A DNA stretch of 64,000 bases from Larkinella punicea (GTDB taxonomy: Bacteria; Bacteroidota; Bacteroidia; Cytophagales; Spirosomataceae). The stretch lies in contig NZ_QOWE01000015.1 in the NCBI RefSeq assembly GCF_003334855.1, positions 151,159 to 215,158 on the forward strand, given 5' to 3'. Every line of letters starts with the position of its first letter. Position 1 is the stretch's first letter. The translations under genes and the position numbers were made by a program. The notes under the pieces were generated by a model. The model made no database searches and was not told the DNA's origin. It saw only the letters and a program-made list of their open reading frames with translations. Below are positions 43,428-53,180 of the stretch, in pieces.

Positions 43428-46400
43428 ATGAAAGTAGCCGATTTAATCACTTTATATACCGAAGATAGTTTCATCAAAATCATTGGTGAACAATTCCGAC
43501 AGCCGCATACGACAGAACCTTCGCGCATTCAACTGAAAGGCATTACCGGTAGCCTGGATGCCGTGCTGGCCGCGTCGATTTACCGCACAAATCCCTCCAC
43601 GTTTCTGTTCATTTTAAGCGACCGGGAAGAAGCGTCGTATTTCTACAATGACCTGCAAAATATTCTGGGTCAGGAAGTTCTATTTTTTCCGATGTCGTAT
43701 AAAAAACCGTATCAATACGAGGAAATCGAAAATGCCAATGTGCTGATGCGGGCGGAAGTGCTGAATAAACTCAATTCGGAGGCCAAAGAAAATGCCGTTG
43801 TCGTTACCTATCCGGAAGCGCTATCAGAAAAAGTAATCAACAAACGGTCGTTGCGGGCCAATACGCTGTCGGTCCAAACCGGCGATAAACTGGATGCCAA
43901 TTTCATCAATGAACTGCTGAACAGTTATGATTTCGAGAAAACCGACTTTGTATACGAAGCCGGTCAATTCTCCATTCGCGGGGGAATTATCGACGTCTTT
44001 TCGTTTGCCAGCGAGTTTCCATACCGGATCGAACTCTTTGGCGATGAGATCGAAAGCATCCGGTTGTTTAATCCCGAAAGTCAGCTTTCCACCGATCCCG
44101 TAAGCCGTATCAGCATTATTCCCAACATCGAAAACAAGCTGACGCACGAAAGCCGGGAGCCGTTTCTGGAGTTTTTTCCGGAAACCGCCACGCTCTGGTT
44201 CAAGGATGTGGAACTCACGCTTGAAATCATTGAGAAGAGTTTTGAAAAAGCGGAAGAGAGCCTGGCCAGCCTGGTGGGTGCCAAGGGCGCGATCAAAATT
44301 GTTTCCGACCCGAATACCTTGTTTGAAACCCGGCGCGGTTTTCTGAATCAGATCAAGCCGTTTCGGACGGTGGAGTTTGGCCGCCGGTTTTATTTTAAAT
44401 CCGACGACAAACTCACCTACGCTTCCAAAGCCCAGCCGTCGTTCAACAAAGATTTCAAGCGACTGGTCGAAAACCTGGCCGAAAACCAGTCGAAAGGCTA
44501 CACCAACATCATCGCGGCTGAGTCGTATAAACAGCACGAACGCTTAAAAACGATTTTTGAAGAACTCGATCCGTTTCTCAAATTTCAGGCCTTAGGGATT
44601 TCGCTGAAAGAAGGATTTGTGGACGAGCAGACGAAAATCGTCTGTTATACCGACCACCAGATTTTTGACCGGTATTACAAATACCGCGTTCGCGATAAAT
44701 TCTCCAAATCGAAAGCCCTCACGCTGCGCGAACTGAAAACGCTGCAACCCGGCGATTACGTCACGCACGTCGACCACGGCATCGGGCGGTTTGCGGGGCT
44801 GGAAAAAGTGGATGTCGGCGGTCGAGAACAGGAAGCGATCCGGCTCATTTACCGCGATAACGACATTTTGCTGGTCAGCATTCACAGCCTGCACAAGATT
44901 GCTAAATACACTGGCAAGGAAGGTACGCCACCGGTGATGAGCAAATTGGGTTCGCAGGAGTGGGATCTGAAAAAATCGCGGGTCAAGAAGCAGGTCAAAG
45001 ACATTGCCAAAGAACTGATTGCCTTGTATGCCAAACGCCGACAAGCCCCCGGTTTTGCGTTTTCGCCCGACAGTTTTCTGCAAGCCGAGCTGGAATCGTC
45101 GTTTATTTACGAGGATACGCCCGATCAGGCCAAAGCGACGGCGGACGTGAAAGTTGATATGGAACAGTCACACCCGATGGATCGGCTGGTGTGCGGTGAT
45201 GTCGGTTTTGGCAAAACCGAAGTGGCGATTCGGGCGGCTTTCAAAGCCGTTACGGACAATAAACAGGTGGCGGTTTTGGTGCCGACGACCATTCTGGCCA
45301 TGCAACACCACAATACTTTCCGCGAGCGGCTGGCCGATTTCCCGGTTAAAATCGAATACATCAACCGGTTTCGAACGGCGGCACAAATCAAGGAAACGCT
45401 GAAACGGGTGGCTTCAGGCGAAACCGGCATTCTGATCGGAACGCACCGGATCGTGAATAAAGACATCAAATTCAAGGATTTAGGGTTGCTGGTTATCGAT
45501 GAAGAGCAAAAGTTCGGCGTCAAAACAAAGGATCGGCTGAAAGAAATGCGGGTCGATGTTGACGTGCTAACGCTGACGGCGACGCCGATTCCCCGAACGC
45601 TGCACTTTTCGCTCATGGGTGCGCGCGATCTTTCGGTGATTGCGACACCACCGCCCAACCGCCAGCCGGTGACGACCGAAGTACACACGTTTAGTGAAGC
45701 CGTCATCCGCGACGCCGTTAGCTATGAAGTTCGGCGGGGTGGTCAGGTATTTTTTGTTCACAACCGGGTGAGCGACATCGAGTCGATGGCCAATCTGATC
45801 ATGCGGCTGGTGCCCGACGCCCGCGTGTCGGTGGCCCACGGCCAGATGGAAGGCGACCGGCTGGAACGGGTGATGACCCGGTTTATCGAGGGGGAAAATG
45901 ACGTGCTGGTTTCGACAAACATCATCGAATCCGGTCTGGATATTCCGAATGCCAACACCATCATTATCAACCAGGCGCACATGTTTGGTTTGTCGGATTT
46001 ACACCAGATGCGCGGCAGGGTGGGGCGTTCCAACAAAAAAGCGTTCTGTTACCTGATGACGCCCCCGGTTTCGGTGATCACGACGGATGCCCGGAAACGG
46101 CTGCAAACGCTCGAAGATTTTTCGGAATTGGGCGAAGGTTTTAAAATTGCGATGCGTGACCTCGACATCCGGGGTGCCGGAAATCTGCTGGGTGCCGAAC
46201 AGAGCGGTTTTGTGAATGACCTCGGTTTTGAAATGTACCACAAGATTCTGGACGAAGCCGTTCAGGAACTGAAAGAAACCGAGTTCAAAAACCTGTTTAT
46301 GCCCAATGACGAAACGCTGAAAAGTCTGTTGCCGGACACGCTCATCGAAACGGATTTGCAAGTGTTGATTCCCGAACGATACGTAGCCAATATCTCGGAG

Positions 46401-46781
46401 CGTCTGTCGTTGTATAATCAGTTGGATAACATTCAAAACCAGACGGAACTGTCGAGTTTTCAGCGATCTATCGCCGACCGGTTTGGCCCGATGCCGGAAG
46501 AAGTCGAGAATCTGATTAAATTGGTGATGGTTCGCTGGAAAGCCGAGCGTTTGCAGCTTGAAAAATTGACACTAAAAAATAATATCATGAAGGGAACCTT
46601 CGTTTCTTCTGGGAATGACGCTTTCTTCAACTCCGGGCAGTTTGGCAAAGTAATTGATTATGTCAAGAAAAATTCGGCAACCTGCTCATTAAAAGACTTT
46701 AAAGGAAAATTGATTTTTACGCAACGAGACGTAAATGCAGTCGATCAGATGGATGATGTGTTGAGCCAGATGGTAGAGTGA
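43428..46781 (+). CDS. mfd: Transcription-repair coupling factor
   Basis: Moves stalled RNA polymerase off lesions and recruits UvrA. 1117 residues from ATG 43428; 19 upstream in-frame codons have no homology. UvrB-like D1-D3 (about 1-320: ISRTNPSTF-type core, ERGGIIDVFSFASEFPYRIELFGDE block), RNA-polymerase-interacting domain (about 430-500: LQPGDYVTHVDHGIGRFAGLEK), then the RecG-like motor with Walker A GDVGFGKTEVAIRAAF, DEEQ box VIDEEQKFG, motif III TATPIPRTLHFSLMG and motif VI QMRGRVGRSNKKAFCY, and the TRCF C-terminal domain. Confidence 0.97.
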   Translation: MKVADLITLYTEDSFIKIIGEQFRQPHTTEPSRIQLKGITGSLDAVLAASIYRTNPSTFLFILSDREEASYFYNDLQNILGQEVLFFPMSYKKPYQYEEIENANVLMRAEVLNKLNSEAKENAVVVTYPEALSEKVINKRSLRANTLSVQTGDKLDANFINELLNSYDFEKTDFVYEAGQFSIRGGIIDVFSFASEFPYRIELFGDEIESIRLFNPESQLSTDPVSRISIIPNIENKLTHESREPFLEFFPETATLWFKDVELTLEIIEKSFEKAEESLASLVGAKGAIKIVSDPNTLFETRRGFLNQIKPFRTVEFGRRFYFKSDDKLTYASKAQPSFNKDFKRLVENLAENQSKGYTNIIAAESYKQHERLKTIFEELDPFLKFQALGISLKEGFVDEQTKIVCYTDHQIFDRYYKYRVRDKFSKSKALTLRELKTLQPGDYVTHVDHGIGRFAGLEKVDVGGREQEAIRLIYRDNDILLVSIHSLHKIAKYTGKEGTPPVMSKLGSQEWDLKKSRVKKQVKDIAKELIALYAKRRQAPGFAFSPDSFLQAELESSFIYEDTPDQAKATADVKVDMEQSHPMDRLVCGDVGFGKTEVAIRAAFKAVTDNKQVAVLVPTTILAMQHHNTFRERLADFPVKIEYINRFRTAAQIKETLKRVASGETGILIGTHRIVNKDIKFKDLGLLVIDEEQKFGVKTKDRLKEMRVDVDVLTLTATPIPRTLHFSLMGARDLSVIATPPPNRQPVTTEVHTFSEAVIRDAVSYEVRRGGQVFFVHNRVSDIESMANLIMRLVPDARVSVAHGQMEGDRLERVMTRFIEGENDVLVSTNIIESGLDIPNANTIIINQAHMFGLSDLHQMRGRVGRSNKKAFCYLMTPPVSVITTDARKRLQTLEDFSELGEGFKIAMRDLDIRGAGNLLGAEQSGFVNDLGFEMYHKILDEAVQELKETEFKNLFMPNDETLKSLLPDTLIETDLQVLIPERYVANISERLSLYNQLDNIQNQTELSSFQRSIADRFGPMPEEVENLIKLVMVRWKAERLQLEKLTLKNNIMKGTFVSSGNDAFFNSGQFGKVIDYVKKNSATCSLKDFKGKLIFTQRDVNAVDQMDDVLSQMVE

Positions 46782-46871
46782 TGGTCGGAAATTAAAAGAT
46801 CTGGCTGTTTGTAATCGTGAAAGTTTCCTGACAAACTGTAATTTTGAAATTCTATTAGTTACCTAATCACA

Positions 46872-48149
46872 ATGAATCGAAAACAACCGTTACGCTCGAT
46901 GGTCTATCTGCTGGCTTTTGCCGCAGTGTTAGGCGCGTGTAAGTCCAAGCACCCGACCAGCGTGAAGCCGGGAAAGGAAAGTACGGCCACCGGTATTAAC
47001 TACAACAAGGAAAACGGATTTCAGGTAGCTAAGTACAGAGGACAATCGGCCGGCCCGAACCTCGTCTTCATCGAAGGAGGCCGTTTCACGATGGGTGCGC
47101 TGGAAGAAGATGTCATGAATTCGCGTGACAACCGCGAGCGGACCGTCAGTATTCAGTCGTTTTACATGGACGAAACCGAAATCGCCAACATTCACTACCT
47201 TGAATACCTTGACGCCATTCAACGCGATTCGTCGGAAGAAATTTACAGCCGCGCGCTGCCCGATACGAACGTGTGGAAAAATCCGCTGTCGTATAACGAT
47301 CCTTACGTAACGCAATACCTGCGTTTCCCAGGCTTCCGGTATTATCCGGTCGTTGGGGTTTCGTGGGAACAGGCCGTGGATTATTCCACCTGGCGGACGG
47401 ATGCCGTCAATGCCAACCTGGCCCAGAAAGGTGCCGCCAGCAGCAAGAAAAAAGGATTCTCGCTGAAACGCAAGAAGAAAGAAGAAGCGGCTCCGGCCGT
47501 GGCTGAAGGCGAACAACCGGTAGCAGTCGCCAAAAATTCGCAAACGACGGCTTCGATGGAGAGCGGCAATGTGTTGCCAAATTACCGACTGCCTTCCGAA
47601 GCGGAGTGGGAGTATGCCGCCAAAGCCATGATCGGTACGCAGTATATCGACGAAAACCAGTCGAACCAGCGAATCTATCCGTGGGATGGTTCGTCTGTTC
47701 GGAACGCCAAGAAAGGCCGGAAGCAAGGTCAGATGATGGCCAACTTCAAACGCGGTCGTGGTGACTACGCCGGTATTGCCGGAAAATCGAACGATGCTGC
47801 GATTATCACCGCTGAAATTTATACCTACCTGCCCAACGACTTCGGTTTATATAACATGGCCGGAAACGTGAACGAGTGGGTATATGACGTCTATCGTCCG
47901 CTGTCGTATCAGGACATGAACGACCTCAACCCGCTGCGTCGGGATGGGTATCAGGATGATGAGAAAAACTACGATACGAAAAACGGCAACTCGATCATCA
48001 ACGATAAATTACGGGTTTACAAAGGTGGTTCGTGGGCCGATGTTGCCTACTGGTTGTCACCTGGTACCCGTCGATTCATGGCGCAGGATTCGGCAACAGC
48101 CACCATCGGTTTCCGTTGTGCCATGATCGCCGGAGGACGGAACAAATAA
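46872..48149 (+). CDS. gldJ: Gliding motility lipoprotein GldJ
   Basis: 425-residue lipoprotein (signal peptide with lipobox LGAC, Cys at 23) with a formylglycine-generating-enzyme-like domain that is not catalytic in this family. Blocks shared with GldJ, in order: LVFIEGGRFTMGALEEDVM, SFYMDETEIANIHYLEYL, ALPDTNVWKNPLSYNDPYV, YYPVVGVSWEQA, LPSEAEWEYAAKA, ANFKRGRGDYAGIAG, YLPNDFGLYNMAGNVNEWV and RVYKGGSWADVAYWLSPGTRR. GldJ stabilises GldK and the type IX machine in gliding Bacteroidota. A Lys-rich insert (about 190-205) interrupts the domain. GldK is the nearest alternative, but the block spacing favours GldJ. Confidence 0.87.
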   Translation: MNRKQPLRSMVYLLAFAAVLGACKSKHPTSVKPGKESTATGINYNKENGFQVAKYRGQSAGPNLVFIEGGRFTMGALEEDVMNSRDNRERTVSIQSFYMDETEIANIHYLEYLDAIQRDSSEEIYSRALPDTNVWKNPLSYNDPYVTQYLRFPGFRYYPVVGVSWEQAVDYSTWRTDAVNANLAQKGAASSKKKGFSLKRKKKEEAAPAVAEGEQPVAVAKNSQTTASMESGNVLPNYRLPSEAEWEYAAKAMIGTQYIDENQSNQRIYPWDGSSVRNAKKGRKQGQMMANFKRGRGDYAGIAGKSNDAAIITAEIYTYLPNDFGLYNMAGNVNEWVYDVYRPLSYQDMNDLNPLRRDGYQDDEKNYDTKNGNSIINDKLRVYKGGSWADVAYWLSPGTRRFMAQDSATATIGFRCAMIAGGRNK

Positions 48150-48172
48150 GAACTAACTTCCTGGACCCTTAC

Positions 48173-48201
48173 AGCGGCCATCCGACTATCGGGTGGCCGC
48201 T
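48173..48201. terminator. Bidirectional terminator, gldJ / comF
   Basis: A 12-bp stem (48173-48184 with 48190-48201, one G-U pair) with a 5-base loop lies between the converging genes and overlaps the last codons of the comF-like gene. Confidence 0.75.
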
Positions 48202-48902
48202 ATTGTTACAATCCCGACCGATTGGCTGTTGGCGGCCAATAAAGTTGCCGTACAGGCCTCCAAAGTCGCTCCGGTAGTCAGGACATCATCGACCAGTAAA
48301 ATCCGCTTATTCGCCACTAAATCCGGATCGCCAATCCCGAAGACGTTGTTGACATTCTGCCAGCGTTCAATTCGATCTTTTCCGGTTTGGCTAATGGTGT
48401 AGAGATTGCGTACCAGCGCCCGATCGCTCCACGGTATTTCCAGCGTTTCCGACAGTCCCTGAGCAAACCAGTCACTCTGGTTATAGCCGCGTTGCCGAAG
48501 TTTGGCCGGATGCAGCGGTACGCCCACAATAAGATCGATCTGTTCATTTAATTGAATGTCGGTTTTTAGCTGATAACCATACCAGCGGCCGAGTAAACTT
48601 CCAACCTCTTTCGTATTGCGGTATTTCAGGGCGTGAATCAGTCGCTGCGTTTTCCCTTTCTTGTTAAAATAGAGATAAGAATACACAAAATTCACCGGCA
48701 CCTTGCCGGCAAACCGGAGTTGACCCGAAACCAGTGCCTCGCCCCGGTGCTGTCCGGTTTCGGGAAGTTTAAGACGACATGTCGTGCAGACCAGTTGTTC
48801 CTGGCTTTGCAGCGTATTGCGGCACAGCAAACAGGGATTCGGGTAAAACAGATTGAGCAAATCCCGAAAACCGCCCGCAACCAATTTTCCAATGATTTTC
48901 AC
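48186..48902 (-). CDS. ComF-family phosphoribosyltransferase-like protein
   Basis: 238 residues. N-terminal zinc-binding part with CLLCRNTLQ and CTTCRL Cys pairs (about 20-42), and a C-terminal phosphoribosyltransferase domain with the PRPP loop ILLVDDVLTTGATLEAC (about 198-214) and GVPLHPAKLRQRGYNQS. ComF proteins act in natural competence in some bacteria; in Bacteroidota the role is not settled. It starts with GTG at 48902; the nearest upstream in-frame codon is a stop, so no other start is possible. Confidence 0.9.
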   Translation of the reverse strand: MKIIGKLVAGGFRDLLNLFYPNPCLLCRNTLQSQEQLVCTTCRLKLPETGQHRGEALVSGQLRFAGKVPVNFVYSYLYFNKKGKTQRLIHALKYRNTKEVGSLLGRWYGYQLKTDIQLNEQIDLIVGVPLHPAKLRQRGYNQSDWFAQGLSETLEIPWSDRALVRNLYTISQTGKDRIERWQNVNNVFGIGDPDLVANKRILLVDDVLTTGATLEACTATLLAANSQSVGIVTIAATR

Positions 48903-49038
48903 GAACTTGGTTTGTTGAAATTATTTTGATGCAACGAGGTGCAGAATCCATTCCTCTTTTGTTCTCTTCCTATGTGACGAAGACGGGTGGAAAAAGTCAT
49001 AAAAATGAGTGAACAAACTCCATAAATTTTTAGGAAGG

Positions 49039-49398
49039 ATGATTACACAGGAAATTGAACAGGAGTGGGAGCAGGTGCTGGACTTTCTGGAGAAAGCCAT
49101 TGGCAAACGACCAGCCGATTTAAACAGCGTGTTATTTCTGATTGGTGTGCAGGAACTGGGCCGGGGAACGCAGATTTTTACGAAAGAACAGAAACAGGAT
49201 TTGATGCACATTGCCATCTGCAAAGTCCTGAGCTTTTCGGGGTATTACGAACTGGCAGGAACCGATCAGGACGGCTGGCCCCATTGGAAACTGGTTCAGA
49301 AAGTTCCGTATGTCGACTTGCTAACGCAGGAGAATTTTCTAAAACTTCACGTCATTACCTACTTTAATGATTACCTCGATTTGCCCGAAAACCAGTGA
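49039..49398 (+). CDS. Conserved small hypothetical protein
   Basis: 119 residues from ATG 49039; a GTG ten codons upstream is possible. Helical and acidic, without signal or membrane segment. Blocks visible: EQEWEQVLDFLEKAIGKRP, NSVLFLIGVQELGRG, KQDLMHIAICKVLS and FLKLHVITYFNDYLDLPEN. Tandem amphipathic helices and a high content of aromatic residues resemble small proteins of Bacteroidota housekeeping operons, but I do not recognise a family. It lies between the divergent comF-like gene and the DUF4175 gene, which starts 135 bp downstream. Confidence 0.78.
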   Translation: MITQEIEQEWEQVLDFLEKAIGKRPADLNSVLFLIGVQELGRGTQIFTKEQKQDLMHIAICKVLSFSGYYELAGTDQDGWPHWKLVQKVPYVDLLTQENFLKLHVITYFNDYLDLPENQ

Positions 49399-49533
49399 GT
49401 CGTGCCACGGGATAAAATTGTACAACGATCTTTTTCGTTATCAGAAGGAAGTTAAGGTTCAATTGATTATCTTCATTTTAGGATCATTGAGTTGTGATGA
49501 CCGGAGCAGTGCCAACCCTTTAAGACTAAACCG

Positions 49534-52500
49534 ATGCAGATGCAAGAATCCATTCAAACGCTGCTGCTGCGTATTGAAGAATACCGAAAGAAATTTTACA
49601 TCAACCAGGTTGCGAAAGGTGCCATATTTTTCATTGCCTTTACGCTGTCGATCTATCTGCTGATGAACACGGCCGAGTTTTTCGGTCGGTTTAGCTCGCC
49701 GGTTCGCGGTGTGCTGTTTTTTGGTTCGTTGACGGTTTTGCTGCTGGCTTTGTACTACTGGATCATCAATCCGCTGGTGCATCTGTATGGCATCGGAAAA
49801 TCGCTGACCAACGAAGAAGCCGCCCAACAGATCGGCCGTTTTTTTCCGGAGGTAGGGGATAAGCTCTTGAACACGCTGCAACTTCGGGCGTTGACGCGTC
49901 AGCAAAGCGATTTGCTCGAAGCCAGCATCAACCAGCGGTCGAAACAACTGCTGATCGTTCGGTTTGCCGACGCGATCCAAATCAATCAAAACCGCCGTTT
50001 CATCAAATTTGCCATCATTCCGGCCTTCATCATCGGCGGTTTACTGCTCCTGTATCCGGCTTTTCTGACCAGTACGTCGAAGCGCATTATCAGCTACGAT
50101 CAGGAGTTTTCGGAAGAAGCACCGTTTCAGTTTCAATTGCGCAACAAAAATCTCAAAGCGTTTCGGAATGAAGACTATACGCTGGAGTTACAGATCCAGG
50201 GAAACAGCTTGCCACAGGACGTCTACCTGGTTTCGAACAACACACGCTTCAAGCTGACCAACGATGGCAAAGGGCTTTTTACGTATACGTTTGATAATGT
50301 TCAACGCGATATTCCGTTCCGTTTCGAAGCCGTCGGATTCAACTCGCCGGGCTACGAATTGGTCGTTCTGGATCGTCCGGGTTTGCTGGCTTTCGACGTC
50401 AGTCTGGTGTATCCGTCCTATCTCAACAAACCGTCGGAGCAACTTTCGAACGTTGGTAATCTGCTCGTTCCCGAAGGGACGCAGGTGACCTGGCGGTTTT
50501 CGGCCGCCAATACCGACTCGGTTTTGGTGCGGTTTGGCAATGAGCCACGGGGTTTGGTGGCTGACAAACAGTCGTCAGACGAGTTCGAATTCTCCCGCGT
50601 GGTGAAGAAATCTTCGACCTATTCCATTTCCCTGAAGAACAAAGTAGCCGCCAGCCGGGACAATATTCAGTATACGCTGAACGTCGTCAATGACAAATTT
50701 CCGCAGGTTTCGCTGGAGAACTTCAAGGATACTACCTTCTATAATTATGTCATGCTCGGGGGGACCATCACCGATGATTACGGTTTTTCCAACCTGAAAG
50801 TGATGTATAAAGTGATCCGGGCCGGTCAAAATTCACCGGATAAATTCTTAACCCGTGCGGTTCCGTTCAATCGATCGGCGGCTACCCAAAACTTTTATTA
50901 CCAGTGGGGACTCGATAGCCTGAAAATGCAGCCCGGCGACCGGCTTGAGTATTTCGTTCAGGTTTGGGATAATGACGTGGTCAATGGCTACAAAAGCGCC
51001 CGTTCCAGCTTCGCTCAGTTTGCCGTTCCCGATCAGGCCAAGCTGGCAGAAGCCGCCGAGCAGTCGGCCCAGAAAACCGAAAACCAGATCAGCAAAACGC
51101 TGACGAAAGCACAGCAACTCAAAAAAGATTTGAATGCGCTGGAAAACCGCCTGCAAACGAAGAAGAATCTGGATTTTCAGGACAAAAAACAGGCCGAAGA
51201 TTTGCTGAAAAAGCGGGAAGAATTGATGCAGGAGCTGAAAGAACTGCAGGAACAGAACAAGACCAACAACGAACGCCAGGAACGGTTTAACAACCAGAAT
51301 CCGGAAATGCTCCAGAAATTTGAGCAACTCCAGAAGCTCATGAACGAGTTGATGGACCCGGAAACGCAGAAGCTGTATGAAGAGCTGAAGAAGATGCTGG
51401 AGCAGAAGCAGGACGATAAAATGATCGACATGCTCGACCGGCTGAAGAATAAAGAGAAAAATCTGGAGAAAGAATTAGAGCGCGCTTTGGAGCTTTTCAA
51501 ACAGCTTCAGATGGAACAGAAGATGGAAAATGCCATCAAGGATCTGGAGAAGCAAGCGGAAAAACAGGAGAAGCTGGCGAACGAAACGGAAAAACAGGAA
51601 GCTCAGAAAGAAAAAGAAGACAAAGCTCAGTCGAAAAAAGACGATGCAAATTCGAAGAAGGACGAGAAAGCCCAGTCGAAGAAGGATGAAAACGGCGATA
51701 AGAAGGATCAGAATGGTGATTCTAAGAAAGAGGACAATGCCAAAAAAGACGAGAATGCGGAGTTGAGCAAAAAGCAGGAGGAACTCAATAAGGAGTTTGA
51801 GAAGACCCGCGAAGATCTGAAAGAGATTGAAAAAATGGCGGAGGAGATGAAAAATCCGCAGGAAAAAGACACGCGTGAGGATCTTCAGCAGGACATCAGC
51901 AACGAGCAAAAAGAGAGTCAGAAACAACTCGATCAGAAACAAAACGATAAAGCGTCAAAATCGCAGAAGAAAGCCGCCAAGCAAATGAAGGAGTTGAGCC
52001 AGCAATTGGAGCAACAACAGCAGTCGGCGGAGATGGAAGAGTCGCAGGAAAACATGGACGATTTGCGCGACATTCTCGAAAATCTGATTCAACTCTCATT
52101 TGATCAGGAACGCGTCATGAAGGATTTCAAGGCGGTTTCGTTGCAGGATCCCCGCTTTGTAAAACTCGCTCAGGATCAATTAAAGCTCCAGGATGACGCC
52201 AAAATCATTGAAGACAGTCTGTATGCACTGGCCAATCGGGTTCTGCAAATTCAGTCTTTTGTAACCCGGGAATTGAATAGCATGAAAGGATACATGGATG
52301 AAAGTGTTAAATACATTCGCGAACGTCGATTAAATGTCGCAACATCGAAACAGCAGTTTGCGATGACTTCCATCAACAATCTGGCCCTCATGCTTAGTGA
52401 TGTTTTCAAGCAAATGCAGGAGCAGATGAGCCAAATGTCGGCATCCGGTTCTGGAAAGGGCAAGAAAAAAGGCAAAGGCAAGAGCATGTCGATGGGGGAA

Positions 52501-53007
52501 ATGCAAAAGCAATTGAACGAGCGGATGCAAAAACTCATGAAAGAAGGGCAGGGGCAGGGCGGAAAAGGTGGACGCGGCATGTCGGAAGAGCTTTCTCGTC
52601 TGGCTGCCGAACAGGCCATGATGCGGAAAATGCTGAAAGAACTTCAGGACGCTCAGAAAGGCACTGAAATGGGTAAGAAGTTGGGTGGTGAAATGAATGA
52701 CATCATGAATAAAATGGACGAGACCGAAACCGATCTGGTCAACAAACGTGTCACTCAGAATACCATTAAACGGCAGCAGGAGATGTTGATCCGCCTGCTG
52801 GAATCCGAAAAAGCGATTAAAGAGCAGGAGGAAGATCTGCAACGAAAAGCGGAATCGGCTAAGCCGGTTATGCGGAAACCACCACCACAATACGAACAAC
52901 TGGTGAAGGACAAGCAAAAACAAGTTGAATTGTTGCGCTCGGTTCCGCCCGATTTTTCACCTTTCTATAAACGCGAAGTGGATTCGTATCTCAAAAAGTT
53001 AAAGTAA
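49534..53007 (+). CDS. DUF4175 family giant coiled-coil membrane protein
   Basis: 1157 residues. Two N-terminal membrane helices (about 32-50 and 60-82) and a third near 155-175, an extracytoplasmic beta-rich part (about 180-500) and then a long coiled coil. Residues about 680-790 are almost all Lys, Glu, Asp, Gln, Asn and Ser (SKKDDANSKKDEKAQSKKDE and variants), followed by more coiled coil and a Met/Lys/Gly-rich stretch near 970-1010. The C-terminus ends in FYKREVDSYLKKLK. DUF4175 proteins are conserved in Bacteroidota and have no settled function. The gene stands alone with its own terminator. Confidence 0.85.
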   Translation: MQMQESIQTLLLRIEEYRKKFYINQVAKGAIFFIAFTLSIYLLMNTAEFFGRFSSPVRGVLFFGSLTVLLLALYYWIINPLVHLYGIGKSLTNEEAAQQIGRFFPEVGDKLLNTLQLRALTRQQSDLLEASINQRSKQLLIVRFADAIQINQNRRFIKFAIIPAFIIGGLLLLYPAFLTSTSKRIISYDQEFSEEAPFQFQLRNKNLKAFRNEDYTLELQIQGNSLPQDVYLVSNNTRFKLTNDGKGLFTYTFDNVQRDIPFRFEAVGFNSPGYELVVLDRPGLLAFDVSLVYPSYLNKPSEQLSNVGNLLVPEGTQVTWRFSAANTDSVLVRFGNEPRGLVADKQSSDEFEFSRVVKKSSTYSISLKNKVAASRDNIQYTLNVVNDKFPQVSLENFKDTTFYNYVMLGGTITDDYGFSNLKVMYKVIRAGQNSPDKFLTRAVPFNRSAATQNFYYQWGLDSLKMQPGDRLEYFVQVWDNDVVNGYKSARSSFAQFAVPDQAKLAEAAEQSAQKTENQISKTLTKAQQLKKDLNALENRLQTKKNLDFQDKKQAEDLLKKREELMQELKELQEQNKTNNERQERFNNQNPEMLQKFEQLQKLMNELMDPETQKLYEELKKMLEQKQDDKMIDMLDRLKNKEKNLEKELERALELFKQLQMEQKMENAIKDLEKQAEKQEKLANETEKQEAQKEKEDKAQSKKDDANSKKDEKAQSKKDENGDKKDQNGDSKKEDNAKKDENAELSKKQEELNKEFEKTREDLKEIEKMAEEMKNPQEKDTREDLQQDISNEQKESQKQLDQKQNDKASKSQKKAAKQMKELSQQLEQQQQSAEMEESQENMDDLRDILENLIQLSFDQERVMKDFKAVSLQDPRFVKLAQDQLKLQDDAKIIEDSLYALANRVLQIQSFVTRELNSMKGYMDESVKYIRERRLNVATSKQQFAMTSINNLALMLSDVFKQMQEQMSQMSASGSGKGKKKGKGKSMSMGEMQKQLNERMQKLMKEGQGQGGKGGRGMSEELSRLAAEQAMMRKMLKELQDAQKGTEMGKKLGGEMNDIMNKMDETETDLVNKRVTQNTIKRQQEMLIRLLESEKAIKEQEEDLQRKAESAKPVMRKPPPQYEQLVKDKQKQVELLRSVPPDFSPFYKREVDSYLKKLK

Positions 53008-53010
53008 GTT

Positions 53011-53034
53011 AAGGGGCTTCGGCCCCTTTTTTCT
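53011..53034 (+). terminator. Intrinsic terminator, UUCG loop
   Basis: AAGGGGC (53011-53017), a TTCG tetraloop, GCCCCTT (53022-53028) and a T-rich tail. It lies 4 bp behind the DUF4175 stop. Confidence 0.92.
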
Positions 53035-53131
53035 TTTGAATCTTTTTAGCCCGACGTACGTTGATTTCAACGATCCTTCTCTTTACGCTTGTTTTATTTC
53101 TATTTTTGTGTTTCTTTTTTGTCGTGCTGTG

Positions 53132-53154
53132 AAATGTTTCCACGTGGAACATTT
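53132..53154. other. parS-like palindrome in front of mnmG
   Basis: AAATGTT-T-CCACGTGG-AACATTT: a 23-base near-palindrome around CACGTG. The right half, read on the minus strand (TGTTCCACGTGG), equals a standard parS half-site (TGTTCCACGTG); the left half has one extra T. It lies 27 bp before the mnmG ATG and 4.5 kb from the origin candidate. ParB binding is inference. Confidence 0.55.
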
Positions 53155-53180
53155 TTTCAAAATTGTAAAATCTCAGATCA

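Noticed and set aside
51590..51830. Tandem DNA repeat array in the DUF4175 gene
   Set aside because: The protein is repetitive in composition, but the DNA units vary in length and codons and do not form a regular array.
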